DNA from: Sipunculus nudus | Taxonomy: Eukaryota > Annelida > Sipuncula > Golfingiida > Sipunculidae | Length of the DNA: 64,000 bases | Reading direction: 5' to 3' | Assembly (NCBI GenBank): GCA_026874595.1 | Contig: CM049308.1 | Span: 52,031,624 to 52,095,623, forward strand | Shown here: in pieces, positions 54,547 to 64,000 of the stretch | Position numbering within the stretch: position 1 is the first letter of the stretch | How the letters are laid out: the number at the start of each line of letters is the position of its first letter | Notes under the pieces: generated by a model | The model's database searches: none | What the model saw: the letters and a program-made list of their open reading frames with translations, nothing else | Told to the model about the DNA's origin: nothing | Position numbers and translations under genes: made by a program

Positions 54547-55370
54547 CAGATATATCTGAAATGGGACGCGTCAGCAAAGAAAAACAAAGCTAAACCAATG
54601 GAGAAGTACCAACGAGGTTCTCAAATGGTTTTCCGGACTCAGCGGTAAGAAACAATTAACATTCGTCATGTTTGATATTATCGATTTCTATCCGTCTATA
54701 AATGAGAGCCTCCTAACCAAATCTTTAGAATGGGCAAAACAATTCACCAACATACAAAAAACGGAAATCGAAGCCAGAAGATCCATACTTTTTGACAACC
54801 AGGGAAAAACCTGAATAAAAATAGGTGCACCAAACCAGTTTGATGTCATTATGGTGCTTTTGACGGCGCAGAAATATAACTGGTTGGAATATATATCCTC
54901 ATTGACCTAGGAAAAAAACTTGAACACCGAAAGCATTGGCCTATACCGCGACGAAGGTTTAGCTGTTTTACGATCAGCATCAGGTAGTGAAGCGGACCGA
55001 ACTAGGAAAAAATTGATTAAAATATTCCAAGAAAACGGCCTAAGAATCACAGCCCAAACTAATTTAAAATCAACAAACTTCCTCAATGTCAACCTTGACC
55101 TCCACACTGAACAGACAGATTCATAAAGAAAACCCAACGACAAACCAGTCTACATAAACTGCAAATCAAATCACCCATCATCTATCTTTAAAAACTTGCC
55201 GCAAGCAATCGGGAAGAGATTTACACTATTATCATCAAGCAAAGAAATATTTGAAGATTCCACTCCAATTTATTACACAGCCTTACAGAAAGCAGGGTAC
55301 AATGAAAGCGTCCATTACAATGCGAGAAACGTCGATAATGGACAACAAGAAAAGAAACAGAGGTAGAAAG
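54546..55370 (+). mobile_element. Decayed reverse transcriptase, YRDD(G)-type retroelement
   Basis: Fragments in order: STNEVLKWFSGLSGKKQLTF, VMFDIIDFYPSINESLL (motif A, D...FYPSI), WAKQFTNIQKTEIE, RRSILFDNQGKT then stop, a shifted frame YGAFDGAEI-stop-LVGIYIL, then TESIGLYRDEGLAVLRSASG (motif C), KIFQENGLRITAQTNLKSTN, a stop, RKPNDKPVYINCKSNHPSSI and LPQAIGKRFTLLSSSKEIFE. The order and the YRDDG-type catalytic loop match a retroelement family, possibly Penelope-like, common in cnidarians and molluscs. The second Asp of the loop is Glu here, and at least three stops and a frameshift are present. It is truncated at its 5' end by the microsatellite. Confidence 0.7.
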
Positions 55371-55380
55371 ATAATTTGGT

Positions 55381-56640
55381 ATTAGTGGGTGGGTTAAGTG
55401 CATAAAATAGGCTGTTGACTTCAAGTCATGATGCAAAGGTCCCCTCTGGCATAGAAGTAACTTAGGGTCATAGTAATAAATTTATCCAAAGACACAAGTT
55501 TATAGATCTCTCTTAGTATGTGCAATATATGCATATCATTCAAAATGGCCGCCGAAAATACTCCAAACCTCTTATGCTTGCTTCTGTTACAGCTATAGTG
55601 ACAAATTTTGGGTCAAAATATACTTTTTTTGTGGTCAAGGAATCCAAGGAAATAGGTTTCAAGATTGAGAAAACACTAGCATTTCTCCTGATCTGGGGTA
55701 AAACGGGCACATTTCATTAAATATCAATGATTTTCTTCCATCATGGTATTCTCAGACACTTCTTATACGTGCTTGGCATTGGGAGGTATATTAAACAGTT
55801 TCAATTGACCCTGTAGACGCTTCTCACTGAACACAATCCTCAATCGACATACATAGATCATAAAACCACAGCAAATTTAATGCATTAACTAGAGAATTAC
55901 TGGTACGTGGCACTTACTTAATCTTAGTTTAGGCAGTACAACAAGGCTATATGGTTAGCACAGATATACGTTTCGTTTTTTATTTAAAATAACCGAGTGA
56001 AATACTTCTTGGGTCTCGCATCAATATTTCCACACATGGTTCCACAAGTCAACACACGTCGCTCTATATAAAACCAGCAAAATACATTCGGTCTTGGTTG
56101 CGGGTTTTCCTCGTATACTGTCTCTTCAGGTAATACATTATCTGGATAATACGGCATAAATTGACCTTTCTCGACAGTACAGCATGCATGGGATATATAC
56201 AAAACCAGAGTACCAGTACACAACGGAATAGGCAGACATTCCTGTAGCAGAACTCAATAAAGTTGCCAAATGTTGTTCCTTCCCTAAAAACTAACATTTT
56301 GACTCGACAGAATATATTGCCTGAAACACATCTTACGATGACCAACCCATGATAGTTCATGATCAATGCGGAAAGCACAAAAGCCATCAGTAATTGACAC
56401 TCCTTGTGTTTATGCTTTGCCAATTAGTTTAGGTTTTATAGGGAAATATCCTGAAAACTTTTTTCACATTAATATTTTTTACAAGTAATGTCAGGGAACT
56501 GGAATAAGATGTCATATTTTTGTTGTGGATGAAATGATTGTTGAAATTATGGTAAAAATGCTGACTGTTCATGATGTGGTGCATGTAACAATGAATCCAT
56601 TTTTGTTCACAAATACTGCCACTGATTATCAACATGTTAA
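55381..56640. other. No gene seen
   Basis: Minus-strand frames of 80-120 codons at 55,984-56,423 overlap each other and have no recognisable motif. Confidence 0.4.
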
Positions 56641-56650
56641 TGATGCAAAT

Positions 56651-56679
56651 AAAAAAAAAAAAAAAAAAAAAAAAAAAAC
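56651..56679. repeat. Poly-A run after AATAAA
   Basis: About 28 A directly following GATGCAAATAAA. It could be the tail of a retroposed transcript. No source gene recognised upstream. Confidence 0.6.
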
Positions 56680-57149
56680 TTGCAACCCAAGTATGAACAC
56701 AGCAAGAAGGTGAGATGCCAAGTCCGCCTAAGAGGCTTCCGTGCTGTATAACTTTTTGCACAAGTCAAAACAGAAAAGCAGAAAATGTTAAATGTGTTGT
56801 CTAAATGTAATTCAATAAAATTTAGAATTTGATAAATAGTAACTTTATTACTTTTATTACGTGCGAATAAAACGTGGTAAAAAATGGAGTTGTGTCATAC
56901 ATGGCCAGGCGGATGTTGATCTCTTACACAACAAAACACGTCATTGCGCACGCCACCCTCATCCCGCGATCATGATATTAATGAGGTAATACGTCACTGG
57001 TCACCCGCGAACTCAATATTACTGAGGTCACACGAAGCCATGAGGACCTCGGGGAAGCTCCTTATGTTTAAATACCTCCGCCATGTGCTTGCCCGCTTCA
57101 AATTCGTGTTTTTACGCTACTACAAACATTGTTACGAAAAATTAGACGC

Positions 57150-57300
57150 TGCAAAATGCCTCCGAGAAGGAAAAACTCACAACCGAAGCCGACTTGGACC
57201 TAGCAAAAGTTATAAAAACGGACAGTAGGCGACATATGGAATATTACCTCAAACCAAAACCAATCAAAATTGTATTCGGTGGACCGGAAACAAAAAAATA
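57150..57300 (+). CDS. Hypothetical exon 1 of a plus-strand gene
   Basis: Frame TLQNASEKEKLTTEADLDLA, then KVIKTDSRRHMEYYLKPKPI and KIVFGGPETKK, then TAA at 57,299-57,301. It lies just after a relatively GC-rich stretch (56,930-57,130) that may be a promoter. No family recognised. Confidence 0.35.
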
Positions 57301-57338
57301 ACACTTTGAAATCATGTACACCTTTTTTTCACACAGGT

Positions 57339-57401
57339 AAACCTCAGCTTGAACCCTTTCATCAGACGATGCTGATGTATGTGCTTCCAAGAGGTTCTCT
57401 T
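57339..57401 (+). CDS. Small hypothetical exon
   Basis: Between a TTTTTTTCACACAG acceptor and a CTTACAC|GTGAGT donor. Open frame KPQLEPFHQTMLMYVLPRGS, then LT. Codon phase with the next exon (57,837) does not match perfectly, so one boundary may be wrong. Confidence 0.35.
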
Positions 57402-57836
57402 ACACGTGAGTTTTAATTTATATTGTTGTTTAATTGCACAGAATATGATTCACTTTGTGAATAAACATAAAATCAGAATTGATTTTTGGAATGTTAAGAA
57501 TAAACATAAAATCAGAATTGATTTTTGGAATGTTGTATGAATGTCTTAAATCTAGTGCCAATATTTCTTATTTACAATATCACTGGAAACCCTATTCAAC
57601 TGGAACATATTAAAAAAAATTAAAATGACCTCTTACACTTGCCAATTTTTACATGTATACTATTTTAAAATGCTACAAATAATTTAATTAGAAAACTCTT
57701 ACACTTCAGATTTAAGGTTTGGTACACATACATTTCCCATGCTACCTCTCTCACTTAAAGGAAAACCTGTCATAACCAAAAATAACTTATTACAGCTTAC
57801 AAGCCGATAATTGACAGAAAGTACCTGTTTATTACA

Positions 57837-57943
57837 GTCCGCCAGTGTACAAATGCAGGATTGAGCTGGCAGCCATTGATTATACTATGCACAAGGACCG
57901 TCCTGTTCTGCTGACGGCTGAAGGAAATCCAAAGGAGTACCAT
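57837..57943 (+). CDS. Hypothetical exon
   Basis: Between TGTTTATTACAG and CCATCT|GTGAGT. Reads PPVYKCRIELAAIDYTMHKD, then RPVLLTAEGNPKEYHL. The YK.RI.LAA.D...H..R segment resembles, from memory, a region of large uncharacterised mollusc element proteins. It may be an exon of the gene whose C-terminal part is at 60.4 kb. Confidence 0.4.
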
Positions 57944-58049
57944 CTGTGAGTAACAATAAATTGTAAAGTAAATGGTTAAACAAAATAGTGTAATTCACTT
58001 AAATGGGTATGGACGGTCGATTTAAACTACTTTGACACAATGAATTTCT

Positions 58050-58260
58050 AACATGCACAAAAATGGTGGCGCCACCTGCAGCCATATTTTGCACAGCGTC
58101 CATCTGTTTGTCTGCTGTGGTATAAAATCACATATCTCTGCAGTGGTATCAGTTTTCCACCTGAAATTTTGCATGTGTATACATCTTGGATAATTTCACG
58201 TTCAAATAACAGGTGGCGCCACCTACAATCATGTTTACGTGGTAGACATCCATTCTAATA
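58050..58260. repeat. Family B-like fragment with two perfect core palindromes
   Basis: GGTGGCGCCACC at 58,065 and 58,212 with flanks like those in 600-1050, in reverse orientation. Confidence 0.7.
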
Positions 58261-60432
58261 TGTAACTCATGTAAATCATTTCCCCTTGCCACTCAATTTA
58301 TGCCTCACTTCACCCGTCCTACTCTGATTTTGGCGGGTACACGTAGTCGCTTGTCGACTACCCGTATTCTAGTTTCTCTAGGTTATGGACCGAAACCTAA
58401 TGGACTTTGTAAAATCGAGTAATTTAACTTTGTTTAAATAAGATTTGAATTTATTGCCAAAATAAGATCTTTAAGTTCAGCATTAAAAATCAGTACCTAA
58501 GGCTTTAACGAATATTGACCATGGCTGGTTTTTTATTCCTATGTGTACTGTTACTTTAATTTTCACAACATGTAAACGTAAGCATTTAATCTGTTTCAAT
58601 CTGAAATTTGAAAGGTTGAAAACGAGGCTTGTTCAAGATTTTTTCCTTGAGGCTCTATTGTAGCCACTTGCTTTGTCCAGATGCACATGGCCACTCCTGG
58701 TCACTTGAAGTCCGGTATGCCAGGTTTCCTGATTTGTTACAGGTCACTTGGGAGATCCCCTGTTGTGACAGGTGAATAGTTATTCATATATCAATTTCAT
58801 GACTCCAACCCCCCCCCCTCCTGTAAACCTTTCCCACCAGTTATTATGCAGTACTTGTTCCTTAACTTGAGAAAGTAATTTAAGGGGTAACCGTAACCCA
58901 TTTTTAAAGATATCAATTTTCTTTTAAATTTCTTTTAAAGTTAAAATATAATTAAACCTTTCAGTATGTATAAATGTAAAAACTATGAAGGAAATTATGG
59001 AAAAATAAAGGTACAATATAGAATTGTAAAATATGAATCAAGTATTATTTTTATATATTTATTGTTTTGCAAATATACTTTTGTGGTAAAATATATTTGT
59101 AAGCATGGTGTGGTGTGATCTAACAAGAATGAGATTTATGATGATGCAGTTAAGAATTATGAATCAACCTTTCTTCAGAACTATATGTTATATAGGAAAT
59201 AGATAGAGAAGTGGAATTACGATAAAAAAGTGATGTGCCAAAGATTGAGGATATCATACAAACAGAATTAGAGATCAGGCTTTGTGTCCCTGGTATGTAT
59301 ATGCAGAAGTGTTGTCAAGTCCCACCATCCCCCCACCCACCCTTCTGCTCTGGGACAAGTTTTTATTGCAAATGCGTAATTATCTATTTAATTTAAAGAA
59401 TGAATGGATTAGAAAATTTAAGATCTAATTGAAGCCTCAGGAGAATGGAACATAAAGTGATCAGCTCTGTTTGTCCATCATTTCTCCGTTATCATTGAAT
59501 ATATATATTTTTTATGAAATTATTCCTATAAGCACTGTTGAAATAACTGTCATATGCTGTATGTGTATGGATTTTAAGCTATCAAAGTATGTTACAACTC
59601 CTATTATTCCACCACCTGACTGGGGACATTTAAACTGTTAACATTTCATTAAAAAAAATACAATTGATAAAAAAAACACCCAATGATCAGTGTAATAATA
59701 CACATCTTATGTTCACAAACTGCTCACATGCTTCAATGATAACATTAGGAAACGCATGGTTTGGTCTCGAAATACAATTTGCAGAAATTTTTTACCCGTC
59801 AATACAAACCAATCATGTCACCTAGCCATGGCCTATATTACCTTTTCCTCTTAGACTTGATCTCCATTAGATATTATTTTTTACTGTTACTTAGCACAGT
59901 GACCCATGGGTCCCTTATTATTAATTGTGATAAATTTTAAATGTGAAGCCCATACTGACAGACCTCCATTAATACAATCTCAGTTTGTTCAAACAGTGGA
60001 GAGGGGTACTTTGGTTGGTTTTGAAGTCTGCCTTTTGACCATAAGCCAAAAGCTAAACACAGCATTTAAACTGTTGTCAATACATATTAAATATATCTTC
60101 TGACCTCATGAACCAGTTACTGTAGCACTTCAGGCTCTATATGCACTTATGTATCAAATTCAGTTCACGCATGTCAACTGCAAGGCAACAACAGTGTGAT
60201 TATACCTGCATGTTTGTGTGTAACAATCAAGTCTATGCACAATTTGAACAAATGCAAGACAGTTATTAAAAAAGTGGAAACAGTGGAGAAGCTTGTTGAG
60301 AAATGAAATGTGTGAATTGCACATCTGGCAAGCGGTGTGCATGTACAGCTCTTCAAGGGTCAGCCTTATTAAAGGCCATATCCATCTATTTATTGTGTAT
60401 GCCATATCGTTACAAGAGTCCTTATCTTTCAG
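58261..60432. other. Long AT-rich stretch, no gene seen
   Basis: Probably intronic if the exons at 57.8 and 60.4 kb belong together. A C run lies near 58,809-58,818. Nothing coding was recognised. Confidence 0.4.
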
Positions 60433-61314
60433 TCACGGCTATTTGGCAAAGATGAGAGGGATATTTGGACGACTGGTGATGGCACTTCACATTCTCAGTG
60501 AAGCGGCATCAGTGACAATGGCCTCAAAGCTGAAAGATCAGGAGATTGACCAGGGTGCAGTGGAACGTCAGTGGAGAGAATTCACAAGTGCCCTGCCAGA
60601 ACGTCTCCATGACGCTTCCTCACAACAGAGCATAGGCACTGGAAGACTCCCTAGTGAACGCCAGCCATCAACCAGTGGCCAGTCAGTTGATGGTTCGATA
60701 AACCCTGCATTATCGGAAATATCAGAGGACAGCAATGACAGGGAGAGTGTGGTTTCCGAATCGGCAACGGAGGTGCCAAACCCATATTAGCCTCTGGTAC
60801 CCACCCCAGCAGAGCTACAGAAACCATTGCTTGATGTCACTGAAGGTAATCCACCTTGGCAGACACAGATTACAGTGGATACTGTAGAGCGTGCCATTCA
60901 GCTGGTTAGATACTTTGTCCAAGTCTACTTCAAATTGCTGGGCAGCTGCGAGGAGATGGAGGAAGCCACACCACACTTGGCCGTGTATGCAGGGCCATCC
61001 AATGCCATTCCATATGACGTGGATGTGGTGAATAGGTGTGGGACATGCATTAAACGACTGCTATCATATGGACCTTCTGTAACTATACATCTGAGGCATA
61101 TGCAAGAAAACGCATTCCCTCAGTTATAAGAAATGGTAAGGCAAGTTACTGAAAAGAAGACGCTATGGCGTTTTTCACACTTGTAGCCAGTGCAGGTCTA
61201 GGAAACGTTGTAGAAGATCAGAATAGTGTGAGAACTGTTATTAAAATGAAGCGTGTTGATTTTGATTCAGTTCCTGAATCAGTGCGTGAACGCCTGCAAC
61301 TGGAACGTTACTAA
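60433..61314 (+). pseudogene. C-terminal region of a DUF3987-like ATPase, broken
   Basis: After TATCTTTCAG the frame reads SHGYLAKMRGIFGRLVMALH, ILSEAASVTMASKLK, a Ser-rich linker, then in-frame TAG at 60,788-60,790. It resumes in the same frame with PAELQKPLLDVTEG, VERAIQLVRYFVQVYFKLLG and VNRCGTCIKRLLSYG, to TAA at 61,127-61,129. A shifted frame continues AMAFFTLVASAGLGNVVEDQ, then FDSVPESVRERLQLERY and a stop at 61,312-61,314. L...RG...RL...LH and the A..L..YF....L helix are typical of DUF3987 C-termini. The 15-kb copy holds the P-loop part and this copy the C-terminal part. Two stops and a frameshift argue for a pseudogene. Confidence 0.5.
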
Positions 61315-62820
61315 GGCAGCTGTGGTTTATGGAATTGGGAAATCTGAACTTTTGTGTATTGAGCATATCTGTGTTTGGCCAATGTTGGGCCCTATTGCAT
61401 AATGTACTGGAGGTCAGGATGATGAGTTATATTTTGTTTGTGCCAACTTCATGTTCTTTATTTGTGAATATGTTGGATTTGTACTTATATGTCAAATTGT
61501 TAATGGAACATTATTAAATATTTGTTTTGGTTGTTGGAGAAAATTTTTGCATATTATGGTCATTGTGTAGGCATAAAAAAGAACCAGATGAATCAGTATG
61601 TGTGAAGGTAGTTTAGGCCAATGTTCAAGAACAATCCTTTTTTTTAGTGGAAAGCAGAGTAATAAATTAGAAATGATGATCATGAATAATTACTAATAGG
61701 AACGTTGGGAACAAGTTGTATCAAGGAATGCATAATATTTCATTTGATAATGCCTGAATGGAGTAATTTATTTTTCATTTAATGACTAGCACTACTGTTG
61801 ATAATGCTTTAGTATCACCCCATTGGCAGGCAATGGTATGTTGATAATATTTAGTTGATTGACCTGTTTATATGAGAAAGAGGCAAGTGAGCCATAAATG
61901 TACTGAGCTGTTATAATTAGTTCATGTAAAAATCTATATTTTATTCATTGTGCACAATTAAGGTTTACCTTGATACTGACAGGTGGCTTTTAGTAGAAAA
62001 GCAGTAGAGAATGTTATACCGAAGCTGCATTGGGTAAATATATATTTTAAAAAATCATTCCAGTTAGCAAGCAAGTTAAGAACGAAATTAAGCTGTTAAA
62101 GAACTTGAAAGAGTAGTGACCAACAGTGCATGTTCATATTTCAGTTTATGCAGCAGTTATCCATCTTGACTAAAAGTTCTATGTAATTGACTAAGATGTA
62201 CCGATGTTTCAAATATGAAAGTGTGGATAGATGTGACATTTGTTGTGCGTGTTGAAACATGGATGGCCATAATCATTTGTAAAATATCAGTTGCCCCATG
62301 ATTTCTGATTATTTATAGTGTTATAAATATCAGAGAAAACTGTAACATAACAATTATGCTGCAGAATGACAAGTACAGGCAATGCTTATTTCTGTTGTAT
62401 GTACATGTGTATATAGTGCTTGTGTACATATTTAAGAATAAAGTGGGATTAGTAAATGTTAACAAAGCATGCTCATGGAAGAATAATAGATCTGTTAATC
62501 AATGTCATTGTTACTTTGTTGATATGCTGTGGATGGTGCAGTTATGTGTTTGCACCTAGGCACAACCAAAGGCTATTTGGACACTTGAATTCTAAAATGT
62601 ACATGCACGTAGATGAATTAGTCATTAGTCATTTACAATACAACCCTGATGAGAGCAGACCGTTGAGAATGGTGTGAAGCCAAATATTTTACATATGACA
62701 TATATAATTTGTCAGGATATGTTCTTGTGACTTTATTCCTGCAGTCTTTTTCCCTTTAATATTTAATGGAACACTGAAATGTTTACTGTTTGCCAGAAAT
62801 CTGTCCCATATGTCTGTCTG
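61315..62820. other. No gene seen
   Basis: AT-rich. Frames of 60-75 codons without motifs. Confidence 0.45.
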
Positions 62821-62829
62821 TTTTCTCCG

Positions 62830-63010
62830 TGCACTCTACCGGCCACAATTGTGCAGCAGTTGCTTTTGAACTTACAAAGTTGATTGACAATCAAAAGTCT
62901 TGGAAGCCTATTGTTTTTGGTCAATAAAGGTCAAAGTCATCATGACATGGTCTGGTCATTTTTTTTCCACTTTGTGCCACTTCGACATTATGCCTGTCTG
63001 TTTGTTAGTT
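62830..63010 (-). repeat. Inverse copy of the repeat at 190-300
   Basis: GCAGCAGTTGCTTTTGAAC and GGTCAAAGTCATCATGAC pair with GGAAAGCTATTGCTGCAAAA and the TTGATGACCTTGACC block at the window start, in the opposite orientation. Confidence 0.6.
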
Positions 63011-63324
63011 GTCCTAAATTTTTCATGTTAGCCTGTTCTTGCCTTGACATTTAGCTATCTACATGCAGGAATTACTTTTCCAATCAAACATATCATATAT
63101 TGGTGTGATCTCTTGAAGCTGTGTATTTTTGGTATGTCAAATTTAAATGTCCAGATCATCAAAACATGTCAAAATCTTATTTTCCTTCTTTGTCAATACT
63201 GGTCCTATCTCCATAAACTTGGGTTCATTTTATTCCTCTCATTCATAACAATTATATTAATCAATTGTTTATATGCTTGAATGACACTGAGGAATATTTA
63301 ATGTTGTTTTAATCATTTTTGTAG

Positions 63325-63428
63325 CTTGGTTGGGTAAACAATGAATTTCCGGATGGAAAGAAGACAATGCATACTACTATTGTCTTGTACACACTTCAGG
63401 CTCCAGTTTTATGTCAGATATACCGCAG
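63325..63428 (+). CDS. Orphan exon, GT-AG flanked
   Basis: Between CATTTTTGTAG and CCGCAG|GTAAGT. Fully open: LGWVNNEFPDGKKTMHTTIV, then LYTLQAPVLCQIYR. No family recognised. It is on the plus strand downstream of the DUF3987-like remnant and may start another gene that leaves the window. Confidence 0.45.
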
Positions 63429-63599
63429 GTAAGTTACACCAGTAATTATCAAAGCTACAACTCCATACTTTTTCCAAATTTTTTGTCATTCAAGAATTCT
63501 TTTTATACTTTTTAGTTCACTCTGTGAACTTATGCCATGGCGCAGCGTCCACTGTCCACTGTTCACTGTCAATGTCCACCGTCTGTTACCAAATATCTC

Positions 63600-64000
63600 A
63601 ACAGCCACAGCAGCTGCCTTCATGAAACTTTGCAGAATTACTGGTCATGGGATGAATATAAAAAAATAAGCTTTTGGTGGCGCCACCTATGTTGACCTAG
63701 TTTCTGCGGACCAAAATGGTCTTTTTCACTTCTTCCAAGATAAGTCATAAAGTATGAATATCATGGCCTTCATATCATAGGCAAAGGTTCCATAGAGGAA
63801 GTGGAATAATTTGGGTATAAATTGAGTCAAGTCATTAGGAACTGCTGCAGCCTTCAGTTTCAAATTTCACAAGAATATTGATCATGTGACTGCTAAATGA
63901 TAATGAACTCCAGGTGGCGCCATCTTTGTTGACCTACTTTCTGCTTTTTATAATGGTCTTTTCATCTTTTTCCAAGATAAGTCATCAAGTATTATTAGTT
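63600..64000. repeat. Family B-like repeat running off the window
   Basis: A perfect GGTGGCGCCACC at 63,676 and a GGTGGCGCCATC variant near 63,913, in two related units (CTTCCAAGATAAGTCAT...AAGTAT twice) with a spacing of about 237 bp. Confidence 0.75.

Noticed and set aside
56525-56713. ORF ending in poly-Lys at 56,640-56,680
   Set aside because: The Lys run is the poly-A tract; there is no other support.
1-64000. Stop codon reassignment to explain the in-frame stops
   Set aside because: All three stop codons appear as interruptions, and other genes end normally at TGA, TAA and TAG. Decay is simpler.

Overview
The window is nuclear DNA of an animal, most likely a bivalve mollusc. Several coding segments end at GT donors or begin at AG acceptors with matching codon phase. 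Base composition is AT-rich with long (TA)n tracts and many poly-C/poly-G runs. The interspersed repeats start TTTTAGCTCAG.TGA, carry GTCCGTCCG runs and end GAGCTAAAA, a repeat style I know from bivalve genomes. I see no ordinary housekeeping gene and no rRNA or tRNA. Species and family calls come from reading and memory; no database search was run.

Layout. 0-3.3 kb: two related tandem repeat families. 5.5-9.3 kb: a DNA transposon with terminal inverted repeats facing inward at TA sites and a broken DUF7869-type transposase on the minus strand. 9.9-12.9 kb: tandem repeats around a broken tyrosine-recombinase-like fragment (minus). 14.1-14.5 kb: DUF6589-like exon pieces (plus). 14.8-17.9 kb: a broken DUF3987-type ATPase and a YqaJ-type exonuclease (both minus). 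18.1-20.2 kb: a foldback element with long inverted arms. 21.7-22.4 kb: a GC-rich island. 23-28.6 kb (plus): an acidic first exon, two phase-matched exons of an RPA1-like zinc-finger/OB protein, and a DUF6589-like C-terminal exon. 29.1-31.1 kb (minus): a decayed RecQ-like helicase cut by a near-perfect palindrome. 31-38.5 kb: LINE remnants and more repeat arrays. 38.5-42.3 kb (plus): RPA-like OB-fold exons, one tandemly duplicated. 43.1-47.1 kb: a large repeat array. 47.6-51.2 kb: zinc-finger-like and other exon pieces. 53 kb: a terminal exon built on a 33-bp coding minisatellite. 54.5-55.4 kb: a decayed reverse transcriptase with a YRDEG motif. 57-61.3 kb (plus): exons including the C-terminal part of a second DUF3987-like gene. 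63.3 kb: one orphan exon.

Taken together, the recognisable proteins (DUF6589 and DUF7869 transposase-like, YqaJ exonuclease, DUF3987 ATPase, RecQ-like helicase, RPA-like ssDNA-binding protein, tyrosine-recombinase-like) are a replication and recombination set rather than host metabolism. Most copies are broken by one or a few in-frame stops or frameshifts. The best reading is a graveyard of large DNA mobile elements, at least one of which (DUF7869 with its TIRs) can be delimited from sequence. Whether the other enzymes once belonged to one large undescribed element is inference.
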